Of a stretch of 64,000 nucleotides of DNA, positions 44,023 through 54,291 are shown piece after piece. A program made the position numbers and the translations under genes. Numbering within the stretch: the stretch's first letter is position 1; the number at the start of each line of letters is the position of its first letter. Origin of the DNA: Puccinellia tenuiflora (Eukaryota; Streptophyta; Magnoliopsida; Poales; Poaceae); NCBI GenBank assembly GCA_012064385.1, contig QRDG01001358.1, positions 62,001 to 126,000 of the forward strand. Direction: 5' to 3'. Below the pieces are notes generated by a model that was not told where the DNA came from, ran no database searches, and worked only from the letters and a program-made list of their open reading frames with translations.

Positions 44023-44690
44023 ATTTTTTTGTTTCAGTTTTGATTTTCATTGCTTCCTGCAGTTTAAACACAATATATATGCACAGATATATCCAATCCA
44101 AATGTACCACACAATCTGAGCAACAACAACATAATTCAACATAATCCCTAAGTCCATACAAATCCATACAAGTCATGCAAGTCCATACAAGTCATACAAG
44201 TTCATAAGTCCATACAAGTTCTTGTCCATCATACAAGTTCATAATGACATCTCATGGCATCAACCTTGTCCTTCTCCATTGCTTTGTCCTTCTCCTACAA
44301 GGTCAAAAGAAAAGTCATGAGATTGCTACATTTTCAACAAGTATTAGCATTCTAATTCATATACTCCATTCGTTCACTAATATAACTATATAAGACATTC
44401 TAAATATAAGACATGGCTCAATTTCTACAAGTCTAATGGCATGGCTACATTTTCAACAAGTGATGAATGCAATGGCTAAATTTTGCATAATGACATGGAA
44501 TTAAACATGGTGGCATGGAATGGTGAAAAGAAAAATAATGGAATTGAACTTGTCCGGATCCATCTCCTTGTCCACCATGTTCTACTAGGTGAAAAGAAAA
44601 TTAATGAGATTGCTAAATTTCCAACAAGTGTGAGAAATTAGAGTAAATTATGCAATTTCAAGTTATTTTCGGTACAAGTGTGATGGCATT

Positions 44691-45288
44691 CTACAACCTA
44701 GAAGTGCGTTGGGCACAAGTGTAGGAGAACTCACCTGGAAACTGCGTCAGGTTCCGGATGATGTTTGGATTGTTGACGGTCATCTGAGGTGTCACCGGGC
44801 TCTGACCGGTCTGAGGTGCCTGGATGAGCGGCATGTTCGGTGTCACCGGGCTCTGACCGGTCGATATCGTCTGTTGTTGCTGCTGCATATGATGTTCTGA
44901 TTAGACAATAAGACAAGAGAAATAAGATGGAGATATTAGGTTAACCACTTACCCACGAGAAGGCGAAAGGAGGAGTAGGAATACTCCCCGGTGGAGAAGT
45001 CAGAACGGTCTGGTTCATAAACCAGCTCATCATCTACTGTTGCTGCTGCATCTGTTGCTGCATCTGCAACTGCAGCTGATGGTTCTCTCTAAGCTGCTGC
45101 TCCAGCTGCGCCTGCTGCTGCTCCGCCTCCTGTCGGAATCTCTGTTCCCTTTTTTCCATCTCCACCTACGTTGTGTCGCCGCGATGTCATTAACATTGCA
45201 ATGGAAAACATGTAAAGAAGCGTAGAGGACCGAGGAAGAACATACCCGTAACCGCTCGACAGCTAGATCCGAAGCTCGTGGCCGGGTC
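44691..45288 (-). pseudogene. Gln-rich C-terminal fragment of CACTA second ORF
   Basis: On the minus strand, one frame reads MEKREQRFRQEAEQQQAQLE and continues into a Gln-rich coiled coil (MQQQMQQQQ). After an intron-like gap come QQQQQTISTGQ and two PVTP-type repeats. This resembles the C-terminal coiled coil of plant En/Spm-type (Ptta/TNP1-like) proteins. The N-terminal domain is absent. Confidence 0.45.
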
Positions 45289-46557
45289 TCAACCCGAGGC
45301 CGGTCGCGAGTACGACCAGAACGGACCTGGCGTAGAGATGGCTCGGTCATTGGGTCGACGCACATTCATGTTCTTACCCGGGTATTTCGGCCCTGGGATT
45401 ATCATCGACACAAACATGTTCTCTGATCTCATGCAGACGCCAGGGGGCAGGTTCAGGGGAATTACAAACACTGGCCAACAACTGTATACTGCAGCCGACA
45501 TACCATATGGATTGAACCCATCGGTTGATATCGCAACTGCTACACTCCTCGAGTCGCCGGCTTTTAGTGGATACTTCTTCACAAAGTTCTTCCATGCACT
45601 ACCATCTGACGGATGTATCATCTTGTCAGTGTATCTGTTTCCTTCTACGGCCCACCTCATCTGCTGGGCAGTATCCTCGGTCATGAAGAGCCGCTGGATC
45701 CTCGGTAGAACTGGAAGATAGCGGAGGATATTCTTGGCAATCGTGGTCTGCCTCTTCTGACCATCACCATTGGTGTCAACCTCAAAGTACCTAGAGGATT
45801 TGCAACTGATGCAATAATTTGTGTCAGCATGCTCCCCTCTGAATAGCATGCATCCCTTTGGACAAGCGTGTATCTGCTGAGATGACATCTTAAGGTCACT
45901 GAGCAATTTGATCGAATAGTAAAAGTTTTGCGGCAAGAGGTGCCCTTTCGGCAGAATGCTGCAAACGATGACCAGAAGTTCATCGAACCCATCTCTGCAC
46001 AAGTTCCTGCGTCACTTAAAGGCCATAAGGCGAGCTATAGCATCTAGTTGGGTAACATCTGTATTTTCATGTAGGGGTTTCTGCGAAGCAAACAAAGCCT
46101 CATAATACTTCCTTGTGTTTTCCTCCGGCTCCTCACGTGTCTCTGCACCCTGAGATGTCTCCGCCTCTACATGAGGGCTTTCAGGCACATTAGCATTAGC
46201 CAAGTTTTCTAAGCACCTATCAAACCCAGTATCATATTCTCCCCTAGGTTGAATCTGCCGCACCTCCTTCCTAGCACGTTTTTTTGCCTTTTCTCCATGG
46301 AAAGTCTAAGTCTTGAGCAGGTGAGTACTCATAGTTTCCTTGTCCTGTGGCTTTTCGTTATCGCACTTACTACAAGGACAAAAAACTGTTCTGGGTTTGC
46401 TAGGGATGTCAAACGCCCTGTTCACGAACTGCTCGGTCTTTTCTCCCCATTCCTCAGTATAATTCAACTGATTGATTCTGCCATCGTACATCCAGTCACG
46501 ATTATCCGTCCTCTAATCAGCACCAAAACAGACAAACATAGCATTTATATCAAATAG
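45289..46557 (-). pseudogene. TNP2-like CACTA transposase, N-terminal part
   Basis: In one frame on the minus strand: the transposase-associated domain (DWMYDGRINQ, then FCPCSKCDNEKPQDK, about 46510-46310); a linker with an acidic region; and the start of the Transposase_21 domain (DGFDELLVIVCSILPKGHLL, HACPKGCMLFRGEHADTNYC, RIQRLFMTEDTAQQMRW, MIIPGPKYPGKNMNV). Stops occur in frame at 46306-46308 and 46012-46014. At about 45330, after GKNMNV, homology ends and sequence of the other CACTA gene begins, marking an internal deletion joint. Confidence 0.82.
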
Positions 46558-46675
46558 GAATTGAATGCATCATATTTTTATTTTTTTTACACATGCATCA
46601 ACCTACATCTCTACTAGGTGGGCTCCTAGCAGCCGCCGGATCCGTAGATTGAGTACGTTCTCCCTGCTCTACCCC

Positions 46676-46945
46676 GATCCGTGTGCTTCTGATCCAACGG
46701 CTCACAAGCGCTCGAAGGAAACACACGATCCGTGTGCTTCTGATCCAACGGCTCACAAGTGCTCTAAAGAAACACACGATCCGTGTGCTTCCGATCAAAC
46801 GGCTCACAAGCGCTCGAAGGAAACACACGATCCGTGTGCTTCCGATCCAACGGCTCACAAGCGCTCAAAGGAAACACACGATCCGTGTGCTTCTGATCCA
46901 ACGGCTCACAAGCGCTCGAAGGAAACACACGATCCGTGTGCTTCT
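46676..46945 (+). repeat. 51-bp tandem repeat, about 5.3 copies
   Basis: Units begin GATCCGTGTGCTTC at 46676, 46727, 46778, 46829, 46880 and 46931, exactly 51 bp apart, with few differences. All frames on the plus strand and some on the minus strand remain open because 51 is divisible by three. It lies inside the CACTA element, just upstream of its transposase start, where a promoter would be expected. Confidence 0.93.
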
Positions 46946-47144
46946 ATTTTCTGAACCACCTTCTCCTAGAATTCACTAGTGTAATTACTGGACTGTTATA
47001 CAACATTGTTCTCGGTAAACAACAGATAACCTAATTTATGTTGGACTGTTATACAAAAACAATATATCTACTGAACCATTATAGTTAGTTCAAACGTTAT
47101 TTTATGCGGGTTCCGAAAGAATCAAACCGTTATTTTATACGGGT

Positions 47145-47790
47145 GGGATACAGAAATTGGGAGGGGAATTATAGATCCAATTTATACAGAAATTGGGAGG
47201 GGAATTATAGATCCAATTTATACAGAAATTGGCACGGCAATGCCTCTTGGTGGAACCTTGCGCGGTGAAATCTAGGGGGGTAGACCGCCATTTTCGGGGG
47301 GGGGGGGGGGGGGACCCCGGAGCACCGGAATCCCACCAAATCTTGCATGTGGACCTTGGATATGTGTGTAAGTGTGGTGGTAGGTGTGATCCACCAAATG
47401 GTGTGACCTTCCTCACATTCGGGCGATAACACTTAGCAGTTTCCTGGACCTGTAGTTGGAAATGTCCCGCTGCGGGTATACCGGGGGCTAGAATGTGCCA
47501 CATGGTACCAAACCTAGTTTTCCATCTGTCTATGGCCTAAACAAACATAAACCTATGAAAAAGTACATTGGTGGAACCTCGCGCGGAGAAATCTACGGGG
47601 GTAGACCCGCCGGGGCACACATACCGCCGTTTTCGGGGGGAATGACCGCCGGAGCACCGGAATGCCACCAAATCTTGCATGTGGACATAGGATATATGTG
47701 TGGAAGTGTGGTGAAAGGTGTAATGGTGCACTACATAGCTCGCCGGTGTGACCTTGCTCACGTTCGGGCGATAACACTTATAGCAGATTC
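47145..47790. repeat. internal duplications in CACTA 5' region, with G tract
   Basis: A 35-bp unit (AGAAATTGGGAGGGGAATTA) is repeated in tandem at 47153-47230. A block of about 200 bp starting GGTGGAACCT(T/C)GCGCGG occurs at about 47248 and again at about 47570 with moderate divergence. A run of about 18 G is near 47297-47314 in the first copy. This part of the element has no coding homology. Confidence 0.7.
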
Positions 47791-47985
47791 CCCAAACACG
47801 GTTTGCTCGAAACCCTAATATGTGTGTGGGGGGGAGGGGGGATATGAGGACGTAGAGTACTTGTCGTATTGCAAAAGTATGGGTATACACATTGTCAAGA
47901 TGTAGTACTGGTCATATTTAAAGAATTAATATAAGTTTTAAAATAAATAAAATAGAAAAGAAAAGAAAAAAGAGGAAAATTCCAC

Positions 47986-48318
47986 AAGGCGCACGGCAAA
48001 GGAAAAATGCACGGCAAAGGTGACGTTGCCGTGCATCCTTTCAGCGCGCACGGCAAAGGTGGCAGACGGCAATGCCTTTGCCGTGCAGCATTCTTTGCCG
48101 TGCGCTTTCCTCTGTCTCTGCCGTGCAAAAGTTCTTTGCCGTGCACCTTGTCGTTTCATTGCCGTGCGGGCTGCTTTGCCGTGCGCTTTGCTTGGGCTTT
48201 GCCGTGCGCCCCCGCTTTGCCGTGCATCTTCCTATCCTCGCACGGCAAAGGCGTCGTTGCCGTGCGGCGGCGCACGGCAAAGATCGCCTGCACGACAACG
48301 CCTGTTTTTCCCGTAGTG
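47986..48318. repeat. right subterminal repeats of CACTA
   Basis: Dense TTTGCCGTGCG motifs in both orientations, matching the left end and stopping about 20 bp from the terminus at 48318. Confidence 0.85.
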
Positions 48319-48534
48319 CTGGTCGGGGTTCAAGAGGACCAGACGGAAGGCGCGGATCGGCGTCTCCACTCCCTTGTCGAGGATGGCGCACGTCTCCTCC
48401 CTGCCCGTGCGACGCCGCCATCTTCCCCGAGATCATGAAGCGGTCGCCGTGCGGAGCGTATGACTCATCGATCGATCAAAACGATTTGTCGGTTTCTAAA
48501 AACAAAAAAATTGGTCGGTTCGGGATCCCAACTA

Positions 48535-49207
48535 AGCCTGGACGCGAGCTGGCTCGGTCCGGCTCAGGCCGAGCCGGAGAAAAGCCCGAGCTGGAATGGC
48601 GAGCGGCGAGCCAGCTCGAGACTGCCGACGAGCTGTAAAATGGAGTTCGGCCCGAGCTTCCCAAAAGCTCGGTGCAGCTCGCGAGCCTGATGGAGGTGGG
48701 TCACTGACAAGTGGGGCCGTTCTTCTCCGGCTGCGACGTAGAGCTAGAGACGCATGCGGTGGAGCTGCCGTCTCCGGCGAGCAGTCGTGGTGGCGTGCGG
48801 AGATCAAATCCGACCATGGCGACGACGAGCACGTGTGGACGTGGGCAGCGGCGGCGGACCAGTTCGTGGCCAAGCGGCTGCTCAGAGGCGGCGCATCCAG
48901 CACGGCGGCGGCGCATGAGCGTATTAACGCGTGACCTAGGTCCTCCCGACGTATTCGTGTGCTGGGAAATAAGTGGACCAACAGATTGGGCCAAGTTCCA
49001 GCCCATTTACCCCCTTCGCCTTAATTCTGAAAAAAAAAACGAGCCAAACGGGCTGGCCCGAGCCGAGCCTGGCTCGGCCCGAGCTCGCTGCGGTCCAGGA
49101 AAGGGAACTCGGCTCGGTCAAATGCTAGAGCGGGCCGAGCCCAGTTCGGGGCGAGCCAGGCCAAACTCGGGCCGAGCTGAAAAGCTCGGGCTGTACGTCC
49201 AGCCTTA
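48535..49207. mobile_element. small TIR element between the two F-box genes (MULE-like?)
   Basis: A 10-bp direct repeat ATCCCAACTA flanks it at 48525-48534 and 49208-49217. The ends are inverted: AGCCTGGACG at the left, and the complement of TAAGGCTGGACG at the right. The interior is GC-rich with many GAGCTCGGC/GAGCCGAGC motifs concentrated near both ends. A 9-10 bp duplication suggests a Mutator-like element, though the inverted ends are short. It occupies the space between the divergent 5' ends of the F-box pair. Confidence 0.6.
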
Positions 49208-49358
49208 ATCCCAACTAATCCCGCAAATTACGTGATTTTTGTGCCCAAGCTGCAGCTTTATATTGGTCGTCGTTGCATATGTAACCACGCTATTCCCAGA
49301 TCGACCGCCGTAATTGGCAGATCGATCGGATCCAAACCACCGCGGCCGGGCGATCACT

Positions 49359-50789
49359 ATGGCTTCCTCGCGGCGCAGAGATCGCCTGAGCGAGCTCCCG
49401 GACTTCCTGCTGGGCCACGTCCTCTCCTTCCTCCAGAACAAGGAGGCCGGCCGCGCGGCGGCGCTGGCACGCCGGTGGCGCTACGTCTTCTGCAACGTCC
49501 ACACCGTTTCCTTCGAGGAGCATGCGGGCGAGAGGGAAAGCGACTGGAGCACCGACTACTACGAGGCCCGGGAGAGGAAGAGCTGCAGCTGGAAGCTCCT
49601 CAACGGCGTCAGCGCCGCGCTCCTCTGCCGCCGCCGCTGCGCCGGCACCCACGTGCCGCTGGGCCGCCTCCGCTTCGCCTTCGACAGCTGCCACGGCTGG
49701 AACGCCGTCCACGTCGACCAGTGGCTCGACTACGTGCTGCGGTACAGCTTCCAGGATCTGCACCTCGACCTGCGCTTCTGGCTCGGCCCGATCTGCGAAC
49801 ACCGCGACGGTGAGTTGGAGGAGGAGGAGGTGGTCGGCAGCGACTCGGACGATGAGTCGAAGAGGTGGAGAGGGTGGTCATATGTCCTCCCAAGAGGGCT
49901 CTTCTCATGCGCGACCCTTCGGACGCTGCGCGTGGGCTACTGCCGGCTGAAGCTACCGACCACCGTCAACCTGCCTTTCCTCGAGACGCTGTCCATCACG
50001 TCTCCCCGCCGCGACGGCAGGAGAAGCATCCAGCGGCTGATCTCGAGCTGCCCCCACCTCGTCGACCTAACGCTGGAGGCCATCGCCCGCCTCACGAGAG
50101 TCTCCGTGCTCGACAAACGCCTCCGCAGGTTTGCCCTCCGCTGCTGCCACAACCTCAGGTCCGTCGACATCGACGCGTCCGAGCTTAGGTCGCTGGACTA
50201 CTGTGGCACGGTGCCTGCGGAGTCGCTCCTGTCCCTGAACGGCTTCCCGGTGACCATCCCTTCGTGCACCATCGATATCTGCAAAGTGCCCTCCAAGGAG
50301 GAGGAGCACGACAGGTTCATAAGGCTCATGGAGAAAATCTCCAACGCGAAGCACCTGCATCTGCACCATGGACACCTACCGTGCAGATCCTTCAAGGGGT
50401 TCCCCTCGTTCCCTTTCCTGACCCGGCTGGCGCTGCAAGGTACCCTCCAGATCCCCACGGCGGTGCGCGTGATCTTAGAGCACGCACCAAACCTCGAGAT
50501 CCTGTCGTTTTTCATGGAGTCATCCGTGGTTCCCAACAACCTCGTGGCTCCCGACGAGTCGAGCTTCGTGGTCCCCTGCTTGCGGAGCAGGGTGAGGGAG
50601 ATCAACATGGTCTATTACCAGGGTGACGAGCTGCAGAAGATGATTGCCAGGCTCCTGTTCCGGAACGCGCTCGTCCTCGAGAGGATGTGCGTCGTCCTGG
50701 TAAAGGGGCCATTCGCGTTGCAGGATGCACTGAAGAAGGAGATTGAAAGCTGGCTGGTGGCTGCCGATGTAGAGAAGATTTTCGTGTGA
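49359..50789 (+). CDS. F-box/LRR-like protein (FBD type), intact
   Basis: SCF ubiquitin-ligase substrate receptor of unknown target. The ATG at 49359 (MASSRRRDRL) is preferred over the in-frame ATG at 49314: it starts just before the F-box and the extra 15 residues are unremarkable. From 49359 the protein is 476 residues. The F-box RLSELPDFLLGHVLSFL-NKEAGRAAALARRWRYVF is at about residues 8-48. Leucine-rich segments follow (ATLRTLRVGYCRLKLP, PFLETLSI, CPHLVDLTLEAI, LDKRLRRFALRCCHNL). An FBD-like tail VREINMVYYQGDELQKMIAR-LLFRNALVLERM ends it. It is a single exon, GC-rich as usual for grass genes of this family. It shares structure and tail sequence with the disrupted gene on the other side of 48436. 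Confidence 0.9.
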   Translation: MASSRRRDRLSELPDFLLGHVLSFLQNKEAGRAAALARRWRYVFCNVHTVSFEEHAGERESDWSTDYYEARERKSCSWKLLNGVSAALLCRRRCAGTHVPLGRLRFAFDSCHGWNAVHVDQWLDYVLRYSFQDLHLDLRFWLGPICEHRDGELEEEEVVGSDSDDESKRWRGWSYVLPRGLFSCATLRTLRVGYCRLKLPTTVNLPFLETLSITSPRRDGRRSIQRLISSCPHLVDLTLEAIARLTRVSVLDKRLRRFALRCCHNLRSVDIDASELRSLDYCGTVPAESLLSLNGFPVTIPSCTIDICKVPSKEEEHDRFIRLMEKISNAKHLHLHHGHLPCRSFKGFPSFPFLTRLALQGTLQIPTAVRVILEHAPNLEILSFFMESSVVPNNLVAPDESSFVVPCLRSRVREINMVYYQGDELQKMIARLLFRNALVLERMCVVLVKGPFALQDALKKEIESWLVAADVEKIFV

Positions 50790-53700
50790 TAGCTTATAGT
50801 AGTTTGTTTTCCTTTCATGGAGGAACCTGAGAATAATTTTGCAGTGCCGTGTGTTATTTATTTGTTGCCAGGAAATCTCTTGGCTAATAAAAACAGATTC
50901 TCTGATATGTTTAAGATGGTGCTGCATGTAGATCAGAACAGCAGTGTTGGGCATAGCTGGAAGAACTGGCCGGCTCGGTCATCTAAGTTTAACTAGAATT
51001 GCTGGGTGTGGCAAATTTTCTTGCCTCTCCTTGGATCCTCAATTTTTCACCAAGTCCACTTGTTAACCACCACCGATAGATACTCGAAATACCGTATTCA
51101 CAGTTTTAACCTAAGTTAAGTTGTGGATTGCAGAACTTAGAGACAAACCTGAAAGAACAAAAAAATGTTCTGATATAATACTCTTGGAAAAGTTGTACAC
51201 ACAAAATTACCAGGATATATGCTACAGTAGCTTACTTTTTTCTCACACGAGCGTACTCGAGCTGTTCCGTTTAATGGGCTTTGCTATTTTTTTCGGGCTG
51301 CAATGCGCCTGCTAGTCTGGTCATCATTCTATTCCGTGGGCAAAAAATATGGTCCATTGTTTCTTGCTATTGTTTTGTATAGATTGTTTACCACATATGC
51401 CACGTGATATTGTTATATTTTATTTTGGCTTTGTGCTTTGTGATTTTGTAGAAAGATGGTTCTTTTTTCAAAAAAATTGAGTTCCAATTAATTAACATAC
51501 ACAAAATAAACCATACATATAAAAGAAAAATGAGTAAAAAAGAACACAAACTATGAATTGTCTTTTACAAAAATTGATACGTCCACTATTGGTCAACTCA
51601 GATTTTGTAAAATGTCGGCCGACGTCTGTTGTGTTCATTTCATTGTTAGGAGTTCTAGTTTTCACAACAGTATAAAGCCTCAACACATATAAAAATAGAA
51701 CTAGAAATCATATAAGATCATCAACAATTAACTTTGTGGAAAAAATGGAAGAGAAAGTAGCAGATTTCTAAAACAGAACGTCTAACTTTCATGTGGCAAA
51801 AAAGTGCGATATGTAAATGAAAAATCAAAGGAAAATACACATGGAACAATGGTTGTAATTTTGTCGGTTAATATTTACACATTTAAAAAAAATGCAACCA
51901 TGGTGTGGTAAAACGTGCAACCTACAAAACCCAAAAAAATAGAAATATATATACCATTGCTCATTTTATATATCTTGTTTGGTACCAACTAGTTGCACAT
52001 TTCTTGAGAAAAAATGCAACATATATCAAAAACCGCTTGTACCAATTTGTTCCTCATTTTTTAGAACAATATTGTTTGGTACCAACTATTCCTCATTTAT
52101 GACATAACTTTTAGAACAAAATTCTGATGGTATAATTTTCAAACATTGTCTTGAACTCTAGATACCTCTTTTAACCTATATGCGAGATCCATATCCTCTA
52201 AAATCACTATACCAAGTTCTATAGCTGTTTAACAATATCATGAATATTGATGCATATACATACACATTATAATATATGAAGGAGCATGAGTAAATTGGTA
52301 GAATAATGTGAAAACATTGGGTTTCTCACATTTATGGTTAAAATCAGCGTTAGCAATATTTTTCTTAAACACCATATTATAAATATAAATATACTTTTGC
52401 AACAATATACATTTTCACTTTACCACAAAAATAGGTAATGATATATGAGAACTTTATGAAAAGTTTTTATATTAATATAAATGAGCCTTTTTTAGTGCCA
52501 CTAGTTACACAAAAGAAGTAGTTGTTTATATAATATGTTGAATAACGTACTGATAAAAATCATAGATTAAAAGTTATGCGCCTTATGATGAGGTAAGAAA
52601 GTGTTTAGTATAAATAGATAGATGACTAAAATTCTACCTCATTGATGTGACTACAAATTGTTGTCATAACCTGAACAACTTATTTATAAAACTAATTCAA
52701 AATTCTGAGTAAGTAATTGTTATGATTCATCACTAGTCTAAGAAACAACATAGTTCAAGATAATAGCTTACAAATTGATTCCTATCATCTAATGAATATT
52801 TGCATCTATGAAAGATTTGCTAGAAAATTAGATTTTTTTTATGAAACTAGTGATATTCTCTTTCTTATATACTTCACCGTGGACTTGGCGTGTGTGTGGC
52901 TAAACTCACTAATGCGAGATACATGGATAGATGCCACATCTCATTTATTTACTTGCACTTGCACAAACAAAAGATATACCCAAGTGACCAAGTAACTCAT
53001 GTATTAGGAAGTTTTTGGAAATGCATGTTATACAATATACATAAAATACAACACTATGCACACAAGATAATATTTTAGGTACCTTCAGTGAAATGAGCAT
53101 TTTGATTTGAAAAATCAGGATTATTAGAGCTTGGGTCCATTTCATATTTTTAATATATTCCCCCCTTTTGTTTCCATCTATCTTTATTTCATGGGATGAT
53201 TCCCTAAGCAATGCAATTTTCCTTTACTTTGCCACTAGCAATGTCATTGTCTAAATGTTGATGACTTGGTTTCGTTCAAGGCATCCTCATATCTATTAAA
53301 GAAATCAATCAGCTCCTAATGAGGTCCCCCAAGGTGAGCGAAGTGAAGTTTTTCTTTCTCTTCCTCCAGTTAGAAAAAAAGTATAGGACCTGATGCATAA
53401 CAAGAAAGACAGAATAGCAGTCATGCTGAGATCTTGTAAAGGTTGGCGTTCCTACGCTCAAAACCCATACCTCAGATGCATGCTCATTGGAATATCCCAT
53501 CACAAGGATGAAATGATCCATTTAGCGTAGTTCCCTTTCCTCTGTTGACAAAACACCTATGTTATGCTAACAGGAGCGCGCTTTTTTATTTGACAAGATG
53601 ATCTAGCTTTTTTTCCTGGCGCAAAGGCGGGCATAAAACCAGCAATAACTTTTGGTGAGGCTGGGAATCAAAGCCTTTTTATAACGCAGAGTCTCTAAAG

Positions 53701-54288
53701 ATATTTATTTTTAGGAAGTTTCAAATATATAGATTTAAAAAAAATTATGTTTGTTTTTAACTAATTGTGAGTTAATTAGGACATGTGCTAGGAAAATTCT
53801 AAATGAAGTGCGAATGACTAAGCAACGATAACCAGAAATAGGTGATATTTAGGGAATGAACAATACAAAGTTCTTAGATAAATATTGAGAAAAATAATAA
53901 ACCAGTTTTTGCTAAGCACGGGTGCTTACTTATACATGACTGGTGCTTACTTAGGCATCTCTCATATTCAAATAAGCCCTAGTGGTTAAGAATTTTCTTT
54001 GATTTCTTTTTTAGAACAATTCTCTAAACACTTTGCATTGTGAACTTATATCTCATAAATATGATACTCATAAGTTATTATCGGTATTTTTTCATCATCA
54101 TAAGGCCACATTATCTGCATGCCTAGTCCCGTTGCCGCTTTGGAAAGGTCATTGCCTTGTCACTTTTTTGCCTCTCTTCACGAATACCTTCACACTTTGT
54201 GATTATATTCGTGAAAATAATGCAAGGAGTGAGCTTAGTGAGTGAATGTAAGAGCCAACAACCTAAGGACGAAATATGCGTTTAATTC
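50790..54288. other. AT-rich intergenic DNA, no gene recognised
   Basis: About 3.5 kb with no convincing coding frame, LTR or inverted ends. A likely polyadenylation region of the F-box gene lies at 50880-50900 (TAATAAAAACAG). A 70-codon minus frame at 53309-53521 has a short stretch vaguely like copia RT, but this was not accepted. Confidence 0.45.
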
Positions 54289-54291
54289 TTA

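Larger units (their letters stand above)
43494..48318 (-). mobile_element. CACTA (En/Spm) transposon, internally deleted, 4.8 kb
   Basis: Ends CACTACGGGAGAAGG (43494) and, inverted, CACTACGGGAAAAACAGG (48318) are flanked by CTG at 43491-43493 and 48319-48321, the 3-bp duplication expected of CACTA elements. Both ends carry dense subterminal arrays of TTTGCCGTGCG in both orientations. Inside, on the minus strand, are the first part of a TNP2-type transposase and a Gln-rich tail resembling the second CACTA protein. The middle and catalytic C-terminal part of the transposase is missing, so it is a non-autonomous deletion derivative. Confidence 0.93.
42283..48436 (-). pseudogene. F-box/LRR-like gene split by a CACTA transposon
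   Basis: Remains of a member of the large grass F-box/FBD family (substrate receptors of SCF ubiquitin ligases). The C-terminal part, 42283-43493, has leucine-rich repeats (LETLCLVRVMDLGGMVQLLL, LRQLGLHGCLLTDHAVRSIV) and an FBD-like end (VRRISIGNYQGLPLEKMLAR). The N-terminal part, 48322-48436, reads ILDKGVETPIRAFRLVLLNP and joins in frame to DQWIATAANSGELEDLDVML across the CACTA insertion. There are two extra frameshifts, near 43410 and 43235. The F-box motif itself is not recognisable in the short 5' remnant. It is a homologue of the intact gene at 49359-50789, in opposite orientation. Confidence 0.8.

Noticed and set aside
53309..53521. Possible copia reverse transcriptase fragment (FTRSQHDC)
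   Set aside because: Only a handful of residues resemble copia RT. The neighbouring conserved motifs are absent in all frames.
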